In this document: positions 25,821 to 34,292 of the stretch, piece by piece
Layout: every line of letters starts with the position of its first letter
Numbering within the stretch: the stretch's first letter is position 1
Assembly: GCA_035457725.1 (NCBI GenBank)
Contig: DATIBC010000111.1
Span: forward strand, 24,516-88,515
Origin: DATFES01 sp035457725
GTDB taxonomy: Bacteria; Pseudomonadota; Alphaproteobacteria; CACIAM-22H2
Length of the DNA: 64,000 nt
Direction: 5' to 3'
The notes under the pieces: generated by a model
Told to the model about the DNA's origin: nothing
Databases searched by the model: none
The model's input: only the letters and a program-made list of their open reading frames with translations
Made by a program: the position numbers and the translations under genes

Positions 25821-26825
25821 CTACGTCAAGATGAAGCCGTGCGCATAGGGATCGCGATCATCGATGAAAATCGTGTTGAGGCCGGTGATCCGTGCCCAGC
25901 CCTCGACCGTCGGCACGAACGCGCGGTGATTGCCGACCCTGGTTTCGGCGATGACGGCGCCGTTGAACAGCGAGCCGATGATCGACTCGTGCACGAACGG
26001 TTGACCGATCGCCAATTGGCCCTTTTCGGCGCGCTGCGCCATTCGCGCCGATGTGCCGGTGCCGCAAGGGCTGCGGTCGATCGCCTTATCGCCATAAAAC
26101 ACCGCGTTGCGCGCATGCGCCTTGGGATCGCGCGGCGCGCCGGTCCACAGGACGTGGCTCAAGCCTTTGATCGTCTGGTTCTCAGGGTGAACGAACGTCC
26201 CGTTTTCGTTCAGCCGCCGGCGAAGCAGCGGGCTCAGTCGCTGCAGATCGCCGGCGGTGAAATCGGCCATGTCGCGGTACCGTCCTTGCGGTTCGACGAT
26301 GGCGTAGAAATTGCCGCCATAGGCGACGTCGACGGCGATCGCGCCGCCGAGCTCGGGCATGTCTACCATGACGTCGCGACTGTGCAGGAACGCCGGCACG
26401 TTGGTGAGCTTGACCGATTCCACGTACTCGCCGGCCTGCTTGTATTCGGCGACGACGAGGCCTGCCGGCGTATCGAGATTGAGCCGTCCCGGCGTGCGCG
26501 GCCGCACCAGGCCGCGCTCGAGCATGACGGTGACCGTGCCGATCGTGCCATGGCCGCACATCGGCAGGCAGCCCGAGACTTCGATGAACAGAATACCGAT
26601 GTCGCAATCGTCGCGCGTCGGCGGGTACAGGATCGATCCCGACATCACTTCGTGGCCGCGCGGCTCGTACATCAGGCCGGTGCGGATCCAGTCGAACTCG
26701 GCGACGAAGTGCTGACGGCGCTCGCTCATCGTGCGCCCCTCGAGCAGCGGACCGCCGCCGGCGACCACGCGCACCGGATTGCCGCAGGTATGGGCGTCGA
26801 TGCAGAAGAATGTATGGCTGGCCAT
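25821..26825 (-). CDS. 4-hydroxyproline 2-epimerase (proline racemase family)
   Basis: 334 residues. Both catalytic cysteines of the family are present: C90 in MCGHGTIG and C254 in RSPCGTGTSA. Two cysteines point to racemase/epimerase chemistry; the dehydratases of the family have Thr at one position. With a D-amino-acid dehydrogenase and a dihydrodipicolinate-synthase-like deaminase next door, the best reading is conversion of trans-4-hydroxy-L-proline to cis-4-hydroxy-D-proline. It is 21 bp downstream of the dehydrogenase gene. A proline racemase role is less likely in this context. Confidence 0.88.
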   Translation of the reverse strand: MASHTFFCIDAHTCGNPVRVVAGGGPLLEGRTMSERRQHFVAEFDWIRTGLMYEPRGHEVMSGSILYPPTRDDCDIGILFIEVSGCLPMCGHGTIGTVTVMLERGLVRPRTPGRLNLDTPAGLVVAEYKQAGEYVESVKLTNVPAFLHSRDVMVDMPELGGAIAVDVAYGGNFYAIVEPQGRYRDMADFTAGDLQRLSPLLRRRLNENGTFVHPENQTIKGLSHVLWTGAPRDPKAHARNAVFYGDKAIDRSPCGTGTSARMAQRAEKGQLAIGQPFVHESIIGSLFNGAVIAETRVGNHRAFVPTVEGWARITGLNTIFIDDRDPYAHGFILT

Positions 26826-26846
26826 GCAGCGACCTTGGACTGAGAT

Positions 26847-28091
26847 TCAGAAACGATCGGCGCGAAACGGCGTCAGGTCAATGCTGGGCTTTTCGTCGGC
26901 GGCGAGTTCGCCGATCAGGCGTCCGGTTGCGGCGCCCTCGGTCAGGCCGAGATGACCATGCCCGAACGCAAAGTATACGTTCGACTGGCGCGGCGACCGG
27001 CCGATAACCGGCATGGAGTCCGGCATCGAGGGCCGAAATCCCATCCATTCGCGTCCGCCCGTGATATTGAGTCCTGGCAGCGCGCGTTGACCGAGCGTGA
27101 GCAACGCCTTGGCGCGCCGATAGTTCGGCGGTGCCTCGAGACCCGCTAGTTCGACGGCGCCGCCGATCCTCAGCCCCATCTCCATCGGCGTGATGAGAAA
27201 ATTGCCTTCGGCCGGGCAGATCGGCCGCGACGGCGATACGCGCGGGTCGGGCAAGGTGGTGTTGTATCCGCGTTCCGTGTCGAGCGGCACATTCACTCCC
27301 AGCGCCCGGCAGAGCGGCTTCGACCACGCACCCGCGCAGACGACCAATTCGTCGCAAGCAATGTCGCCGCCGCCCGACAGCCGAGCCGCCTTGACGCGCC
27401 CGCCCTCGACGACGAATCCGGCGACGCGCTCGCGCACCAACCGGCCGCCAAGCCGCGCGAAATACTCGGCGAGCCCGACGACCAACTTGTGCGGGTCGAC
27501 AACGTGGCGCCAGTCCTCGTTCAGATAGCCATACTGGAACGTCGATGACAGCGCCGGCTCCATCGCGGCGATCTGCCGACGGTCGAGTGGCGTCAAACGC
27601 ACGCCATGGCGCCGGCGCAGTTCGAATTCCTCCTCTGACTTTGCAAACCTTGTTGCGGTTTCGTAGACGAACAACGCTCCCTTGTGCTCAACCATGTGCG
27701 ACAGACCGGCGTCGGCTAGGAGGGGCGCGTAATCGGTCCATGCCCGGCCGACCAAGGCAGCCAGAGCGCGGGTGATCTCCTCGACTCGCCGGCGGTTTCC
27801 GGCGCGCCAGAAGCGCCACAGCCACGGCGCAAGGTTGGGCAAATAGCTCCAGCGGATCGACAGTGGCCCCAGCGGATCGAGCAGCATCCGCGGCGTTTGC
27901 CATACAAGGCCCGGCATCGAGATCGGTGTGATCTCGGCGACGGCGATGCAGCCGGCGTTGCCGAACGACGTCGCCTCGCCGGGACCGCGGGCGTCGACGA
28001 TGGACACCTCGAACCCACGCCGTCGGAGCGCAATCGCGCAATTGACCCCGATGACGCCCGCGCCGACAACGAGTGCGCTTCGACCGACCAT
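26847..28091 (-). CDS. FAD-dependent D-amino-acid dehydrogenase (D-hydroxyproline dehydrogenase-like)
   Basis: 414 residues. The N-terminal FAD-binding motif VVGAGVIGVNCA, the C-terminal GHGHLGLTEGAATGR and the WMGFRPSMPDSMPVIG segment are typical of the DadA/HypO group. In hydroxyproline catabolism the enzyme oxidises cis-4-hydroxy-D-proline to pyrroline-4-hydroxy-2-carboxylate. It lies 22 bp after the deaminase-like gene and 21 bp before the epimerase gene, in the same operon. A more general D-amino-acid dehydrogenase activity remains possible. Confidence 0.87.
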   Translation of the reverse strand: MVGRSALVVGAGVIGVNCAIALRRRGFEVSIVDARGPGEATSFGNAGCIAVAEITPISMPGLVWQTPRMLLDPLGPLSIRWSYLPNLAPWLWRFWRAGNRRRVEEITRALAALVGRAWTDYAPLLADAGLSHMVEHKGALFVYETATRFAKSEEEFELRRRHGVRLTPLDRRQIAAMEPALSSTFQYGYLNEDWRHVVDPHKLVVGLAEYFARLGGRLVRERVAGFVVEGGRVKAARLSGGGDIACDELVVCAGAWSKPLCRALGVNVPLDTERGYNTTLPDPRVSPSRPICPAEGNFLITPMEMGLRIGGAVELAGLEAPPNYRRAKALLTLGQRALPGLNITGGREWMGFRPSMPDSMPVIGRSPRQSNVYFAFGHGHLGLTEGAATGRLIGELAADEKPSIDLTPFRADRF

Positions 28092-28113
28092 GACGGCGCG
28101 CTCGCCTTACGGG

Positions 28114-29010
28114 CTAGAGGTTGGGTCGCGTTTCGATCGCCTTTTGTATCAGGCCGGCGATGCGCTCGCGCTCGGCGCCGACCAACGGCAAACGCGGCGG
28201 CCGAACCGCCTCGCTGCCGATGCCGGTCATCGCTTGCGCAAGCTTGATGTACTGGACCAGCTTCGGGTGATCGTCGAGATGCAGCACCGGAGTGAACCAG
28301 CGATAGATCGGCAGCGCCTCGGCGTACTTACCTGCCTCCAAAAACTCCCACAACCGCACCGATTCGCGCGGGAACGCGTCGGTGAAGCCGGATACCCAGC
28401 CGACCGCGCCGAGCGCCGCCGCTTCGAGCACCAAGTCATCGAGGCCGCAAAATACGATGTATCGATCGCCCAGCAGGTTGAACAGGTCGGTGAAGCGTCG
28501 CGAATCGCCGCCGCTCTCCTTGATGCATACGAGATTGCGCTCGTCGGCCAGCGCCGCAAGGTCGTCGGGCTTCAAATCGACATGATAGGCCGGCGGGTTA
28601 TTGTAGATCATGATCGGCAACTTCGTCGCACGCGCGACGGCGCGGAAATGAGCGATCGCCTCGCGCGTGTCAGCCTTGTAGATCATCGCCGGCAGTACCA
28701 TCAGGCCATCGAGGCCCACCTCCTCGCAGGCTTTGGCGAAGCGACAGGCCGCGCGCGTCGAGTTTTCCGCGACGCCGGACAGCAGCGGAATCCGCCCGCG
28801 CACGGCCTCCTTGGCCATCTTGACGACGGCCAGCTTCTCCTCGGGCTCGAACACCGTATTCTCGCCGACGGATCCAAGCATGATGACGCCGTGAATGCCG
28901 GCGCCGATCAGCGACTCCAGTAGGTTCCGCGTCGCGGCGATGTCGACCGAGCCGTCGGCGGCGATCTGCGTGGTAGCGGCGGGAAAAACGCCGCGCCAAT
29001 CGTTGCGCAT
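28114..29010 (-). CDS. DHDPS-family lyase, likely pyrroline-4-hydroxy-2-carboxylate deaminase
   Basis: 298 residues, a TIM-barrel class I aldolase/dehydratase. The Schiff-base lysine is K164 (CIKESGGD) and the conserved tyrosine is Y136 (IYNNPPAY); MLGSVGEN near 44-51 is the substrate carboxylate loop. The sequence resembles the rhizobial HypD group, which deaminates pyrroline-4-hydroxy-2-carboxylate to 2-ketoglutarate semialdehyde. The operon with an epimerase and a D-amino-acid dehydrogenase supports this. ATG at 29010 is chosen, with GGAG nine bases upstream. Dihydrodipicolinate synthase proper is unlikely here. Confidence 0.87.
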   Translation of the reverse strand: MRNDWRGVFPAATTQIAADGSVDIAATRNLLESLIGAGIHGVIMLGSVGENTVFEPEEKLAVVKMAKEAVRGRIPLLSGVAENSTRAACRFAKACEEVGLDGLMVLPAMIYKADTREAIAHFRAVARATKLPIMIYNNPPAYHVDLKPDDLAALADERNLVCIKESGGDSRRFTDLFNLLGDRYIVFCGLDDLVLEAAALGAVGWVSGFTDAFPRESVRLWEFLEAGKYAEALPIYRWFTPVLHLDDHPKLVQYIKLAQAMTGIGSEAVRPPRLPLVGAERERIAGLIQKAIETRPNL

Positions 29011-29050
29011 CGGTTGCTCCTTGACTTGCCTTGGCGCGCAGGCGGGGTCC

Positions 29051-29704
29051 CTAGGCGTTCCGGCGAGGCAACGTCTCCAGATAGGCGATAACGTCGGCGC
29101 AGGTAACGACATCGACGTAGCGGCGGCCGACATCGCGCAGGTTTTCGCGGTGCGGCCCCTCCTCGATATCGCCCACGCAGTCTTCCGGAACGATGGTGCG
29201 ATATCCATGCTGGAAGCTGTCAATCGCCGTGGCGCGGATGCATCCGCTCGTGTTGCATCCGGTGAGAATGACCGTGTCGACGCGCTGGCGAATAAAGTAT
29301 GGCACGACTGGGGTTTGGAACATCATCGATGGTCCGGTCTTGCACACGACCACGTCGTACTCGGGATCGTAAATCCGCCGGTCGAGCGCCACCGAGGGAT
29401 GTCCAAGAATATACTGCTCGCGCACGGCGGTGATTTTCCAGTGCGGCATGTCGTCGACGCTCTTGTAAGCGGTGTAGCAGACGGCGACCGGGATGCGCGC
29501 GCGCCGCGCCACGGCGAGCAAGCGCGCCGTATTCTGGACCGCCCGCTCGACAAGCGGCGCCCCGCCCAAGGGATACGCCGGATCGGTGTGGGAGAGCTGC
29601 AGGTCGATCACCAAAACTCCCGGGCGCTCGCCGAAACCGATTTGATGCGCGCCATAGCCACGCGCCGCATAATCGTCGCCGTTCGTCTTGACGCGCTCCG
29701 TCAT
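29051..29704 (-). CDS. Isochorismatase-superfamily amidase (N-carbamoylsarcosine amidohydrolase-like)
   Basis: 217 residues. The cysteine-hydrolase triad is visible as D34 (LVIDLQLSHTD), K122 (CKTGPSMMF) and C155 (NTSGCIRAT); the TSGCxRAT form is that of N-carbamoylsarcosine amidase-like enzymes. GGAGG stands eight bases before the ATG. It is the first gene of the hydroxyproline operon, 40 bp ahead of the deaminase-like gene. It could release the amino acid from an N-carbamoyl or amide derivative before the hydroxyproline steps, but no member of the known pathway needs it, so its role is open. Confidence 0.85.
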   Translation of the reverse strand: MTERVKTNGDDYAARGYGAHQIGFGERPGVLVIDLQLSHTDPAYPLGGAPLVERAVQNTARLLAVARRARIPVAVCYTAYKSVDDMPHWKITAVREQYILGHPSVALDRRIYDPEYDVVVCKTGPSMMFQTPVVPYFIRQRVDTVILTGCNTSGCIRATAIDSFQHGYRTIVPEDCVGDIEEGPHRENLRDVGRRYVDVVTCADVIAYLETLPRRNA

Positions 29705-29874
29705 CCCCGCCTCCACCGGACATTCGGCTTGACACCCCATGGTCTCGCATATTGTATCCAAGCCGACAACACGTAACCGAAGCAAGCGCCGAACCCGCGG
29801 TGATATGACGTCAACGCGGCGTACCGCCGATCTCGATTGCTGCGGTACGGACGTCGGGGGAAAATCCGGGGACC

Positions 29875-31113
29875 ATGGCGACGCCGATACTGTTCCGCAA
29901 CCTGCAGCTCTTCGATCCACGCTGGGAGGAGCCTCGCGGCGGATATGAGGTGCTGGTCGACGGTGAGTTGATCAAGGAAGTTTCGCCCAGGCCGATCAAG
30001 GCGCGCGATGCCGCCATCGTCGATTGTGGCAAGCGCATGCTGATGCCAGGCTTGATCGACTGTCACGTCCATATCTTCTTGTCCGAGGTCTATCTCCGCA
30101 ATCTCGAACAGGTGCCGCTCACCCTGATGACGGCGCGGGCTAGCGATCTGATGCGCGCCATGCTCGATCGCGGCTTCACCACCGTACGCGATACCGGCGG
30201 CGCCGATTGGGGTATCAAGGAGGCGGTAAATCTGGGGCTGTTGCCGGGCCCACGCTTATTCATCTCTGGCCGGGCGATCGGGCCGACCGGCGGGCACAGT
30301 GACGCGCGGCGGCGAACCGACACGGGAGCGGCGTGCGCGTGCTGCAACGCGATGAACTATGTCATGGAGATCGCCGACGGCGTCGACGGCGTGCGCAAGG
30401 CGGTTCGCGAGCAAATGCGGCTCGGCGCCGATCAGATCAAAATCATGTGCTCGGGCGGCGTCGCCTCGCCTTACGATCCGCTCGACAGCCTGCAGTTCTC
30501 CCCTGGCGAGATCGCCGCTGCGGTCGAGGAGGCGCACGCATTCAATCGGTATGTCCTCGCGCACGCCTACACGCCCGAGGCGATCACCCGCGCGGTTGGC
30601 AACGGCGTCCGCACCATCGAGCACGGCAACTTGATCGACGCGCCGGCGGCCAAACTGCTCGCCGCCAAAAAGGGTTTCATGGTCGCCAATCTCGTCACCT
30701 ACTTCGTGATGAAGGACCGCGCGGCGCAGTTCGGCATGACCCCCGAAATGCTGGCGAAGAACGATCTAGTCCTCGATGGCGGACTGCGGTCGCTCGAGAT
30801 CTGCAAGAAGGCCGGCGTTCCCGTCGGTTACGGCAGCGATCTACTGGGTCCGCTGCAAGTCGAGCAGAGCCGCGAGTTCATATTCCGCGCCCGCGTCCTG
30901 AAGCCGCTCGAGATCATCCGACAGGCGACGACCATCGGTGCGCAGATCCTGCGTCACGAGGACAAGCTTGGAATCGTCGAGGCCGGCGCCTACGCCGATC
31001 TTATCGTAGTCGACGGCAATCCGCTCAAGAGGCTCGAGCTCTTCCTCGACCAGGGAGCGCACCTGCCGGCGATCATGAAGGCCGGCAAGTTCCACAAGAA
31101 CCGGCTCCACTGA
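29875..31113 (+). CDS. Metal-dependent amidohydrolase (imidazolonepropionase/prolidase-like)
   Basis: 412 residues. Binuclear-site residues are all visible: H64 and H66 (DCHVHIF), K189 as the likely carboxylated lysine (IKIMCSGGV), H230 (LAHAYT), H250 (IEHGN) and D322 (YGSDLLG). This is the amidohydrolase group that includes Xaa-Pro and Xaa-Arg/Lys dipeptidases and acyl-amino-acid hydrolases, close in layout to imidazolonepropionase. It diverges from the hydroxyproline operon (170-bp gap) and precedes an ABC importer by 48 bp. Hydrolysis of an imported prolyl or hydroxyprolyl derivative would link the two operons; this is inference. Confidence 0.83.
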   Translation: MATPILFRNLQLFDPRWEEPRGGYEVLVDGELIKEVSPRPIKARDAAIVDCGKRMLMPGLIDCHVHIFLSEVYLRNLEQVPLTLMTARASDLMRAMLDRGFTTVRDTGGADWGIKEAVNLGLLPGPRLFISGRAIGPTGGHSDARRRTDTGAACACCNAMNYVMEIADGVDGVRKAVREQMRLGADQIKIMCSGGVASPYDPLDSLQFSPGEIAAAVEEAHAFNRYVLAHAYTPEAITRAVGNGVRTIEHGNLIDAPAAKLLAAKKGFMVANLVTYFVMKDRAAQFGMTPEMLAKNDLVLDGGLRSLEICKKAGVPVGYGSDLLGPLQVEQSREFIFRARVLKPLEIIRQATTIGAQILRHEDKLGIVEAGAYADLIVVDGNPLKRLELFLDQGAHLPAIMKAGKFHKNRLH

Positions 31114-31161
31114 TGGCGAAGCCGCGCCGCGACATGCGCCGAGGTCCGGAGTAGCCGGGTC

Positions 31162-31989
31162 ATGCTGGCGGTGGCGCTCCGTGACTCGCGTCGCGTTGGC
31201 CGCTGGGCGCTGCGTGCCGCGGCCGGGGCATCGCTGGGCTTCATCCTGTTGCCGCTGATCTTCGTGATCTGGCTCGCCTTCTTTCAAAACGAGATCGTCT
31301 CCTTCCCGCCCGAGGGCTACACCCTGCGCTGGTTCCGGGCGATTTTCGACCAGAACAAGTTCGTCGACGGCTTCGTGGTCAGCATCCAGACCGGTGTCGT
31401 GGCGACCCTGTTGGGGTTAGCGCTGGGCGTGCCCGCGGCGCTGGCGTTGGCACGGCGGCGTTTCGTCGGGCGCGAATGGATCAATACGTTGCTGCTGGCG
31501 CCATTGGTGGTGCCGGGCGTCGTCCTCGGCACGTCGATCTACGTGTTCCACATCGAGGCCGAGATCGCCACCAGTCTGCCAATCATCGGCTCGCTCGGCG
31601 GACTGATCGCCGCGCACACGCTCGTCGTCATTCCCTGGTGCGTGCGCTTGGTTTCGGCCAGCCTCGTCGGCCTGGATCGCGCCACCGAGGAGGCGGCGCA
31701 AAATCTGGGCGCGACCCCGTTAGTGACGTTCTTCCGCGTCACGCTGCCGGCGATCCGGCCGGGAATCGTCGCCGGCGCGCTGTTCGGTTTCGTCATGTCG
31801 TTCGGAAACTTGGAGATGAGCCTGTTCCTGGTCGGCCCTGGCCGGACGACGTTGCCGATCGCGATCCTGCAATACCTCGAATGGAAGCTCGATCCGACGA
31901 TCGCCGCCGTGTCGGTGCTGCAGATCGCGATTATCGGCGCGGCGATGATCGTCACCGACCGCTACGTCAAGTTGGCGCGCGTGGTCTAG
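31162..31989 (+). CDS. ABC transporter permease (PotC-like)
   Basis: 275 residues with about six transmembrane segments. The EAA loop is EEAAQNLGATPL, typical of the spermidine/putrescine/iron-type importer permeases. It lies between the amidohydrolase and the ATPase gene, which begins 4 bp after its stop. With PotA-, PotD- and PotB-like genes it makes a complete importer: two permeases, one ATPase, one binding protein, in the unusual order C-A-D-B. Substrate unknown; polyamine-type importers carry many organic cations and small peptides. Confidence 0.9.
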   Translation: MLAVALRDSRRVGRWALRAAAGASLGFILLPLIFVIWLAFFQNEIVSFPPEGYTLRWFRAIFDQNKFVDGFVVSIQTGVVATLLGLALGVPAALALARRRFVGREWINTLLLAPLVVPGVVLGTSIYVFHIEAEIATSLPIIGSLGGLIAAHTLVVIPWCVRLVSASLVGLDRATEEAAQNLGATPLVTFFRVTLPAIRPGIVAGALFGFVMSFGNLEMSLFLVGPGRTTLPIAILQYLEWKLDPTIAAVSVLQIAIIGAAMIVTDRYVKLARVV

Positions 31990-31993
31990 TGCG

Positions 31994-33079
31994 ATGGCGC
32001 AACTCGAGCTCCAACGACTGACCAAACGTTACGGCGAATTCGCCGCCGTCCACGACGTGACGCTTGCCGTCAAGGAGGGGGAATTCCTCGTCTTGCTCGG
32101 GCCGTCCGGCTGCGGCAAGACAACGACGCTCAGAATGATCGCCGGCTTCGTCGCGCCGACGTCCGGCGTGATCCGCCTCGGAGGTCGTGATATCACCCTG
32201 TTGCCGCCGTGGAAGCGCAACACTGGGCTGGTGTTCCAGAGCTACGCGCTCTTTCCTCATTTGACCGTGGCGCAGAACGTCGCTTTTGGCCTCGAAATGC
32301 GCAGCCTGTCGCGCGCCGAGATCGAGGCGCGAGTGGCCGAGACGCTGCGGCTCGTCCGGCTCGAGGGCTACGGCGAGCGTCTGCCGCGGCAATTGTCCGG
32401 CGGCCAGCAGCAGCGCGTCGCGCTCGCGCGCGCACTCGCGATCCGCCCCGACCTGCTGCTGCTCGACGAACCGCTGTCCAATCTCGACGCCAAGCTTCGC
32501 GAGCAGGTACGGGTGGAGATCCGTGAACTCCAGCACGAGCTGCGCATCACCACGGTCATGGTGACGCACGATCAGGAAGAAGCGCTGACGATGGCCGATC
32601 GCCTCGTCGTGATGTCCGACGGCGCGGTACGACAAATCGGGACGCAGCGCGAGCTTTACGAAAGCCCCACCGACCGTTTCGTCGCCGAGTTCGTCGGCCG
32701 AAGCACGTTCCTTGCCGGCCGCGTCGAAGGGCCCGGGCTCTTTCGCACCGAGGGAGGGCTCGCGATACGGTGCGGGAGCGACGTCGCGTCGGGACGCGGG
32801 TCCCTGGCGTTGCGCCCGGAGCGCCTGTCGCTCTCGGACCGGCCGATCGCCGGCCTCGACAATAATCTGCCCGGCAGGGTCGATCTGGTGTCATATCTAG
32901 GCGCGGCGCTCGACGTTCGGGTGCGGTTGTCGGCCAGCGATCGGGTCGTCGTGCAATTGCCCAACCGGGCGAACGGCGAGACGCCGGTCGAGGGCGCGAC
33001 GATGTATGTCGGTTGGCCGGCGACGGCGGGCTTGGTGTTTCCGGAGGCCGCGCGGTCCTCCGGCGAAGTGCAGGACTAA
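31994..33079 (+). CDS. ABC transporter ATP-binding protein (PotA-like)
   Basis: 361 residues. Walker A GPSGCGKTT at 36-44, signature LSGGQQQ at 134-140, Walker B LLLLDE at 154-159, H-loop in VMVTHDQEE, and a C-terminal TOBE-type domain after about 240. It powers the importer formed with the flanking permeases. It starts 4 bp after the PotC-like gene and ends 36 bp before the binding-protein start. Confidence 0.95.
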   Translation: MAQLELQRLTKRYGEFAAVHDVTLAVKEGEFLVLLGPSGCGKTTTLRMIAGFVAPTSGVIRLGGRDITLLPPWKRNTGLVFQSYALFPHLTVAQNVAFGLEMRSLSRAEIEARVAETLRLVRLEGYGERLPRQLSGGQQQRVALARALAIRPDLLLLDEPLSNLDAKLREQVRVEIRELQHELRITTVMVTHDQEEALTMADRLVVMSDGAVRQIGTQRELYESPTDRFVAEFVGRSTFLAGRVEGPGLFRTEGGLAIRCGSDVASGRGSLALRPERLSLSDRPIAGLDNNLPGRVDLVSYLGAALDVRVRLSASDRVVVQLPNRANGETPVEGATMYVGWPATAGLVFPEAARSSGEVQD

Positions 33080-33115
33080 GAGGGTACGGCATCAACCATG
33101 AGCGGGGAGACGACG

Positions 33116-34186
33116 ATGAGCGACAAACTCAAGCGATTTGACGTGACGCGCCGGGAGGCGCTCAAAGGCGTCGGCGCGCTGGCCGGCGCGGCGGCGCTGT
33201 CCGGGGTCCGGGCGAGCCCGGCTTGGTCGCAAAGCAACAAGAAGATCATTCTGGGAACCTGGGGTGGCGATTATTCACGGTTACTGGCCAAGAACATCGA
33301 GACGCCGATTTTGGTGACGAAGGGCTGGGAGGTGGTGAAGGACGAAGCAAGCGACGGTCCGCGGCGCGCCAAGATGATCGCCGAGAAGCGACTGCCGCGC
33401 GGCTCGACGGATGTCCAGGCCCTGTCGGCGGCGAACATGTACGAGATGAACGAGGCGGGCGTCCTCGAGACCCTGGACTACGGCAAGATTCCGAACGCCA
33501 AGAACCTCGTGCCTGAGATGAAGTATACGTATGGCGTCGGCCACATCTACTCGGGCAAGGTCATTCTCTACAACCCGAAAATGATCAGCCAGCCGCCGAC
33601 CAGCTTCGCCGAGGTGTTCGATCCCAAGCACGGCAACAAGCTCGGCGTCATCGATATCCAGTACATCTACACCATGATGGCGTCGGCGATGGCGTCGGGC
33701 GGCTCGATGTCGAACTTCGATTCCGGCAAGGAGCGGCTGTTGGCGATCAAGAAGGCGGGAGCGCGCATCTACCCCACCAACGAGGCGTTGGCGCAGGCGC
33801 TCAAAAACGAGGAGATCGGCATCTGCATCATGTGGAAGGCGCGTGCCGTCCAGTGGCAGAACGCCGGCATCAATGTCGAAACCGCGGCGCCCAAGGAGGG
33901 CGTGCCGCTCTTCATCTCGGGTTTCGCCATGCCAAAGAACGCCACCAACAAGGACGGCGGTTACGCTTACATAAACGCGATGCTCGAGGTTCCGGCGCAG
34001 GAAGCGTTCGCCGTCGACATGGGCTACAACCCGACGGTCACCAACGCTAAGGTCGCCGCCGACCTGCAGAAGCGCATCGGCTTCACCGCCGAGGAGCAGA
34101 AACGCCTCAAGGACCTTGACTACGGCTACATCGCGAAGAACGACGCCACCTTGAAGGAATGGTGGGACAAATCGTTCAAGGGTTGA
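33116..34186 (+). CDS. ABC transporter substrate-binding protein (PotD/PotF-like) with Tat signal
   Basis: 356 residues from the chosen start. The N-terminus MSDKLKRFDVTRREALKG followed by an alanine-rich hydrophobic stretch and SPAWSQ is a twin-arginine-type signal. The mature protein begins near KIILGTWGGDYSR, typical of spermidine/putrescine-type binding proteins. An ATG six codons upstream is possible, but GGGGAG sits just before the chosen ATG. A perfect 9-bp inverted repeat follows the gene before the second permease. Ligand unknown. Confidence 0.88.
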   Translation: MSDKLKRFDVTRREALKGVGALAGAAALSGVRASPAWSQSNKKIILGTWGGDYSRLLAKNIETPILVTKGWEVVKDEASDGPRRAKMIAEKRLPRGSTDVQALSAANMYEMNEAGVLETLDYGKIPNAKNLVPEMKYTYGVGHIYSGKVILYNPKMISQPPTSFAEVFDPKHGNKLGVIDIQYIYTMMASAMASGGSMSNFDSGKERLLAIKKAGARIYPTNEALAQALKNEEIGICIMWKARAVQWQNAGINVETAAPKEGVPLFISGFAMPKNATNKDGGYAYINAMLEVPAQEAFAVDMGYNPTVTNAKVAADLQKRIGFTAEEQKRLKDLDYGYIAKNDATLKEWWDKSFKG

Positions 34187-34198
34187 TGGCGCGCGGCA

Positions 34199-34233
34199 GG
34201 CGAAGGCATCCGGAATGCACGGGCGCCTTCGCC
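34199..34233. other. Perfect 9-bp hairpin after the ABC binding-protein gene
   Basis: GGCGAAGGC (34199-34207) and GCCTTCGCC (34225-34233) are exact inverted repeats with a 17-base loop. They start 13 bp after the binding-protein stop and 60 bp before the downstream permease start. No T-run follows, so a differential-expression or mRNA-stability role is likelier than termination. Confidence 0.55.
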
Positions 34234-34292
34234 GCGGCGCGGCCTGTCGCGGGCGACATTAGGGTCGGGACGACTAGACTGGAGCGACAGCG

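Noticed and set aside
28114..29010. Dihydrodipicolinate synthase (DapA)
   Set aside because: Operon context with epimerase and D-amino-acid dehydrogenase and the sequence style favour the hydroxyproline deaminase group.
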